From: Hypholoma sublateritium FD-334 SS-4
Taxonomy: Eukaryota > Basidiomycota > Agaricomycetes > Agaricales > Strophariaceae
DNA: 63,402 nucleotides
Direction of reading: 5' to 3'
Assembly (NCBI GenBank): GCA_000827495.1
Contig: KN817682.1
Span: forward strand, 1 to 63,402
Numbering within the stretch: position 1 is the stretch's first letter; every line of letters starts with the position of its first letter. The notes beneath the pieces were generated by a model, which did not search any database, was not told where the DNA came from, and worked only from the letters and a program-made list of their open reading frames with translations. Positions 58,949-63,402 of this stretch are shown here, piece by piece. The position numbers and the translations under genes were made by a program.

Positions 58949-61684
58949 TTCTAGACAAACATGAAGGGACGGCGGTCAAAGCGTGGGCGGAGTGGCGGCG
59001 GCTCTGGTTGCGCTGGACTCGACAGAGATCACAAAGAGGCGACCACATCCACGCAATCGTGATCTCGTCACAGACATCGTCACACTTTCCCGGGCTCCGG
59101 TCCGCCGACAGCCGCTACCTCAGCGCTTCAGCCTCCTTACACCGCCAAATGTACAGTATCTAGAGGTCACGTTTGAAAAATTCATTAGGTGAATATAGCA
59201 ACGCACGTGAGTAGGGGCCAGAGCCAGCTATATATCAGCTGCAAAATTTGATGTCGGATTAGCTGGTCAGCATATGTACGAACGTAAAAAGTGTGTAGTG
59301 TAAAGACTATTCTAAATATTTTATGACACGCGCTTGTCAGGCTGCAAAAAAGCTATCAGCCAGATGGAAAAATAAATTATAAAACAGCTGGTCAACAGGT
59401 GTGTTAAGCATAAAATTAGGGTGGCATGCGGAGCGTTTCCAATATTTTATTGAACGCGCTTATCAGATTGGACAAAGGGTGTATATCAGCTGCCAAATGA
59501 GATGTCGACTTGATGTCGACTCAGGTATTACCGCCAAGTTCCATGAATTTTGTAGATACAGAAACAGCTCAAATGTGGCTGGAATATCGGATGTCATTAG
59601 GATTTATTTACATATCACATACACAAGGTATCCCATTTTTCATAGTATAAGGTCTTGTATCATATACACCAGTATTGCATCTTTTCCATAGGTGTTATTG
59701 CTCTCAAATCGGCTACCCGCCCGCCCGAGTTCACTGTACATTTGCAGGAGCTTTACAAATGAAAGGTTGTAGCTATTTATCGAGGTCCATGCGTGTGGCG
59801 TACTAGGCCGAAACTTCACGAACGATCGACTTCGAAAAATCGTTAAATACAGACGCGTCCGGTAGCCGCGGCAGTCGGCCTTGTGGATTCTCCGGGCGCG
59901 CAGACGCGCCAGCAATGTCCCAGATGTCGAGACGCGTGCCACGCAATAGCTCGGGCGTGCAGAGCTGACGGCGTGCTAGTCGACGCGGGGATGGATTCCG
60001 TGGGCTGCTTGGAGCGGGCAGATGCGGCAGCACATCTCGGGCGGGAAGATGCACCAGCGACGTCCACAGACTTAAGCTCCGTAACGCCAGCGTGCGATTT
60101 CCCTCTGCGCCTGCCATTTACCTGCTAAAGGAAAGCGCGGGGTTAATACACACGCAACACCCAACATAGTCAGCGCGACGCACCCGAAATAACCAGCCAC
60201 ATACGACCGCCATCATTGACACCGTGACGCCAGAGAGAACGGCGCATCTGACATGGGCAGCCCGGGAACCTTGTCAGTACCACGTACTTCCGGTCATTCC
60301 CCTGCAAGGAAAGGAGGTGTTAGTGCTGCGGGCGAAGGTGACGGAGGGTTCGACGACGCCAACAACGCCTACGCTATCAATGAGTTCCACGAGGACGCCG
60401 CAGGTAGCCATGTCAGAGTGTGGCATATGATAAGGTCGAGCGAACGGCTACAGTGTAGCCTTATAATATGGGTTCAGCGGGCCCGCTGAGCCAGCGAATG
60501 GCCGCTACCAAATCAGGCAACGCAGGTGTAACCATATCATAAGGGTCCGCGAATTNGCTGAATAGTCAGATTTGAGTGCCGGCTGTAGCGTAATGCATGC
60601 GGCAATATATTTGCGCCGTGACTCTGATATAGCGGGGACACCAATCAATTACTCCCGGTAGCCCGCCCGCGGCCAAACAGTAAAATCCACCTCAAAATAT
60701 TTAGAAAGTCAACACAGCTCTTTGTTTGTAGCCCACCAATGTCACGAGCGATTTTATATGCATTGGATATGGCACACTCATCCATAGTCATGTATTATGG
60801 CAGCGGAATCTGGCAGGGGCTGCGGAANGGAGCGGCATTGACCGCGGAGGCGTANNGATATAAATACTGTGCAGGTCGCTGGAAAGCTGCCCGACATACA
60901 CTTACTGCTTCAACAGTGCNCCAGAGGTATGAATGTGATATAGAAAGCAGTGCGGGAGTACAAATGCGGTATTGCCGGTAAAATATCATTTAATACCGCA
61001 AATATATTGGACGGCGAATAGAAACGCCCGGATTCTCAAGCGGCATTAACATTTGGTGACGGAAATAGTGTAGCCGTGTCCCTAGCACCGCAAATTATAT
61101 ACACGGCCAAATAATTACATTTCCAACTATTATTGACGACTAGGAAGTAGGGTCCCATACAATGAGCAGATGCAATGAAGAGCTTGGGTGAACAATGAAC
61201 ATACATGGGAGGGCGCAGACATTTTACCTGTATTGTGCGCACGGCAATGCGGATGGCTGGAAGACTGTATCGGTATTCCCTGTTCGTTATTCCCTGCGGG
61301 GCATTCCCGCCATGGGGCGGGAATATGGGTAAACGAGATATGCGGGGACCGTAAAAATCTGCATGCCGCTGCGCAGGCAACGCCGGGAATACGATTCAAT
61401 TTAATACACTGGCCCACCTATCTGTCCAGACACCATATCAAATTGATATGCGCCCTGCTGCCTTATCGCTGGATCATTTCTGGAAAATAAAAATGGTAAG
61501 TGTATACAGGGTGCGTACATCCTGGTACTCGGACAGCACTCAGTCAACGGGAATAAATTATAATGAGCGGCNGTAACGGCCGAAACACGGCGGTACGGGA
61601 ATACTCGACGCACNTTGGGGGATCCAGTGCACGCGGGATTACAATTGGACGGGAAAACAAATGCGTACATGCAAAACAAACTAT
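58949..61684. other. Gene-poor stretch, 2.7 kb
   Basis: Promoter of the PH gene at the left. Direct repeats at 59.2-59.5 kb. A minus-strand frame 59803-60117 (ending RLPRLPDASVFNDFSKSIV) reads like coding sequence but has no known domain. Ns from 60556 on. Confidence 0.4.
59225..59520. repeat. Degenerate direct repeat pair
   Basis: TATATCAGCTGC-AAAT-GATGTCG occurs at about 59231 and 59481, and AATATTTTAT-ACGCGCTT-TCAG occurs at about 59316 and 59441. The blocks are in interleaved order, so one of the copies has been rearranged. Confidence 0.6.
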
Positions 61685-62192
61685 CTACTTATCCTCCTTG
61701 ACGAGATCCTCAGCACTTTTAAGNGATAACTTGGCGCTAGCATACAAATTGCGCCAGGCTTTTTCCTCCTCGTCGGCGGCTTTAAGGCGTTCGAATTGTT
61801 CCCCGTATAGGCGATTACAGGCTTGCAGATATGAGACGTTGTCCCGGCGTTGGATGGCCTGGACCCAGCGGTGAATGATTAGAAACTCCTTGCTTGTCAA
61901 GGGCTGAGGAAAATATAAGATATGTCAGGTACAAAAAAGGAATAATTCCTACCTGGTCATTGGGTATGTTCATGAATTGTCCATCCCTTTNGACGTACGG
62001 AGATGCTTCGTCTGCTGACGTACCCTCNGCGCTAGCGGGATTACGAATGTCTTCCACAAGCAGGCTATGTTCGTAGGCGGGGACCATGTAGTGNGCCATG
62101 ACGTATTTGCTGTTCTCGGCGCCCATTGTTCCCTCAGCAAACCCCTCAGGGATACGAGCAGGCTTTGGCACAGTTGATTTAGCAGAGGACAT
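61685..62192 (-). CDS. Hypothetical protein, two exons, 152 residues
   Basis: Exon 62192-61953 (80 codons) and exon 61903-61685 (72 codons plus stop) join in phase across a 49-bp GTAGGA...CTCAG intron. The product starts MSSAKSTVPKPARIPEGF and ends with a charged helical stretch (SKEFLIIHRWVQAIQRRDNV, then AADEEEKAWRNLYASAKL). No family recognised. Four Ns inside make single residues uncertain. It is divergent from the next gene across 184 bp. Confidence 0.6.
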
Positions 62193-62376
62193 AATAGTTG
62201 TTGGTAGAGATTGTAATCTACCAAACCCNATTATCTGTGTAATCTATATTTAACAATAATTGGTGCTGTTTGTACGTCACGTGCTGGTTCGTTGATTTCT
62301 TTGATTGATTGATGCCGATATCTCCTTGTCCACCTATTTCTTACTGCCGCGCCATCCGCCGCTCCGCTTCCACTCC
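62193..62376. promoter_or_regulatory. Short divergent promoter between two hypothetical genes
   Basis: 184 bp separating opposed start codons, AT-rich on the left and with a CACGTG at about 62279. Confidence 0.45.
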
Positions 62377-63402
62377 ATGGCTACTGTTATGCCCGTCCCC
62401 ACAGCTGCGCAGGTGGCCTCCCTCGTACGCCACCTCGATCAAGTCTTTCAGCAGGCTGTGCGCGCAGGGAACTTAGAGCAAGTAACGACCAACCATNGTG
62501 CCGACCTAGTGAGTAACGCTTGTCTCCATGCAATTCAGCGGCGGACTGACAGCGTGCAGGAAACAATTTTGAAGCATCCCGAGTACCCCACGCTGCGCAG
62601 ATCAATCCCTGCGTACCTTTGGGGATACTGCGCACGGTATTCGGTCGCACGGAAGAATANACAGCTCGCGCCGGCGTTCTACGCATCCGAACTCGCCCAG
62701 CTCGAACAGTACTGGCGCAAAATTGCATTCGCAAACCCACCTTTGGCAGGAGGAGCCCCGTCCGCTGCACAGCCGCTGCCGCCGCCCCCCCGCGGGCGGG
62801 ATGCAGACTTAACAGCCGACATGGACCGCATGTCCATCAGTCCGGAGGATGAGCAAAGACGCGGGCATAAGGAACACCAGCCGACCAGCGGAGCGGCTGT
62901 AGCGGGAATGTCGAGATCGACGGCGGATGGCAGCGGGTCCAAGGGGCGCAAAGGGGAGGAAGGCGTGCCACGCTTCCGCGACATCGACAGGGAGGAAGAC
63001 GACGTCGATATGGAGGAGGAAGACCCGGAGGGCCGCAGGAAAAGAAAGCGCCGAGACGACGATGAATGGGTTACGGACCACGAACGGGAAAGCGGAGGGG
63101 ACGACGGCGAGAAGGATAGCCCCNCGCCCACCACAAAGGCCGTCAAGGACACCAAGCGCCGGCGAACGGAAACAGAACGGGCAGAAATCGTCTGCACCAA
63201 CATTCCGTACACGCCGGCGTGCAAGCGGTGCCTGGCGATGGGCGAGCCTTGCCTTCAACAGGCAACTGTGCTCAACGATGCGGACGGATCGTCCAAGAAG
63301 AAGCGCAACAAGGTGCCAACAGCGTGCTATATCTGCGCCAAGGCACGCCAGAGGTGTATTCCCGGCCCGGCGACGTCTTCCAGCCGCAAGCAGCACAAAA
63401 GC
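62377..63402 (+). CDS. Cys-knuckle hypothetical protein, cut by the window end
   Basis: From the ATG at 62377 (MATVMPVPTAAQVASL) the frame is open for 342 codons to the last base, with no stop, so the 3' end is outside. The order is an N-terminal helical part (VSNACLHAIQRRTDS...LKHPEYPTLRRSI), an acidic and basic low-complexity middle (EEDDVDMEEEDPEGRRKRKRR) and then two Cys clusters: PACKRCLAMGEPC and ACYICAKARQRC. This paired C-x2-C-x6-C pattern is common in agaricomycete-specific proteins of unknown function and may bind zinc and nucleic acid. A possible donor (GTGAGT) near 62510 means part could be intron. Ns at 62496, 62660 and 63124. Confidence 0.6.
   Translation, partial: MATVMPVPTAAQVASLVRHLDQVFQQAVRAGNLEQVTTNHXADLVSNACLHAIQRRTDSVQETILKHPEYPTLRRSIPAYLWGYCARYSVARKNXQLAPAFYASELAQLEQYWRKIAFANPPLAGGAPSAAQPLPPPPRGRDADLTADMDRMSISPEDEQRRGHKEHQPTSGAAVAGMSRSTADGSGSKGRKGEEGVPRFRDIDREEDDVDMEEEDPEGRRKRKRRDDDEWVTDHERESGGDDGEKDSPXPTTKAVKDTKRRRTETERAEIVCTNIPYTPACKRCLAMGEPCLQQATVLNDADGSSKKKRNKVPTACYICAKARQRCIPGPATSSSRKQHKS

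Noticed and set aside
62679..63396. Two long minus-strand frames near the right end
   Set aside because: Antisense to the open plus-strand frame that has Cys clusters and a continuous reading to the window edge.

Overview
This window is nuclear DNA from a filamentous basidiomycete, most likely an agaricomycete. Genes are split by many short (about 45-75 bp) GT-AG introns. A DUF6699-type protein, a Tnp2-like transposase of basidiomycete type, several Zn2Cys6 regulators and the general GC-rich coding style all point the same way. No bacterial, organellar, rRNA or CRISPR features were seen. Scattered N bases at about 0.8-2.4 kb, 46.8 kb and 60.5-63.1 kb look like unresolved consensus positions.

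Layout. 0.3-3.5 kb (-): a near-complete three-exon DNA transposase. 3.7-6.7 kb (+): an M1 aminopeptidase whose N-terminal half is missing at the transposon side. 7.3-9.6 kb (-): a J-domain protein with a very long Pro/Asn/His/Arg repeat region. 11.7-15.1 kb (-): an amino-acid permease with tiny 5' exons. 16.6-18.6 kb (+): sterol 14-alpha-demethylase (CYP51/ERG11). 19.6-20.1 kb (-): a four-helix membrane protein. 20.5-22.5 kb (-): the WD40 ribosome-biogenesis factor PWP1. 22.8-23.1 kb (-): an unrecognised 56-residue three-exon gene. 24.4-25.2 kb: a 770-bp inverted-repeat element with TAA target duplications. 27.3-27.9 kb (-): a DUF6699 protein. 29.1-29.4 kb (-): a metallothionein in three small exons. 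30.0-30.7 kb (-): the U5 snRNP protein DIB1. 31.0-34.2 kb (+): a secreted-side kelch, single-pass membrane protein. 35.1-36.8 kb (-): the RagC/D-type GTPase GTR2. 37.0-40.5 kb (+): the polyphosphate polymerase VTC4. 45.9-48.3 kb and 50.7-52.9 kb (-): two related Zn2Cys6 transcription factors. 57.2-58.9 kb (-): a protein with two PH domains. 61.7-62.2 kb (-) and 62.4 kb to the end (+): two lineage-type hypotheticals sharing a short divergent promoter.

How the genes fit together. Most are conserved housekeeping genes (sterol synthesis, splicing, ribosome assembly, vacuolar phosphate storage, TORC1 signalling). The most suggestive arrangement is GTR2 and VTC4 head-to-head with about 210 bp between their start codons: one product signals amino-acid status at the vacuole, the other makes polyphosphate there. 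The 5.4-kb stretch at 40.5-45.9 kb and the stretches around 48-50, 53-57 and 59-61.7 kb are gene-poor and carry degenerate repeats and homopolymer runs.

Exon structures were worked out by hand from reading frame, splice signals and family motifs. No database search was possible, so family assignments rest on recognised motifs.
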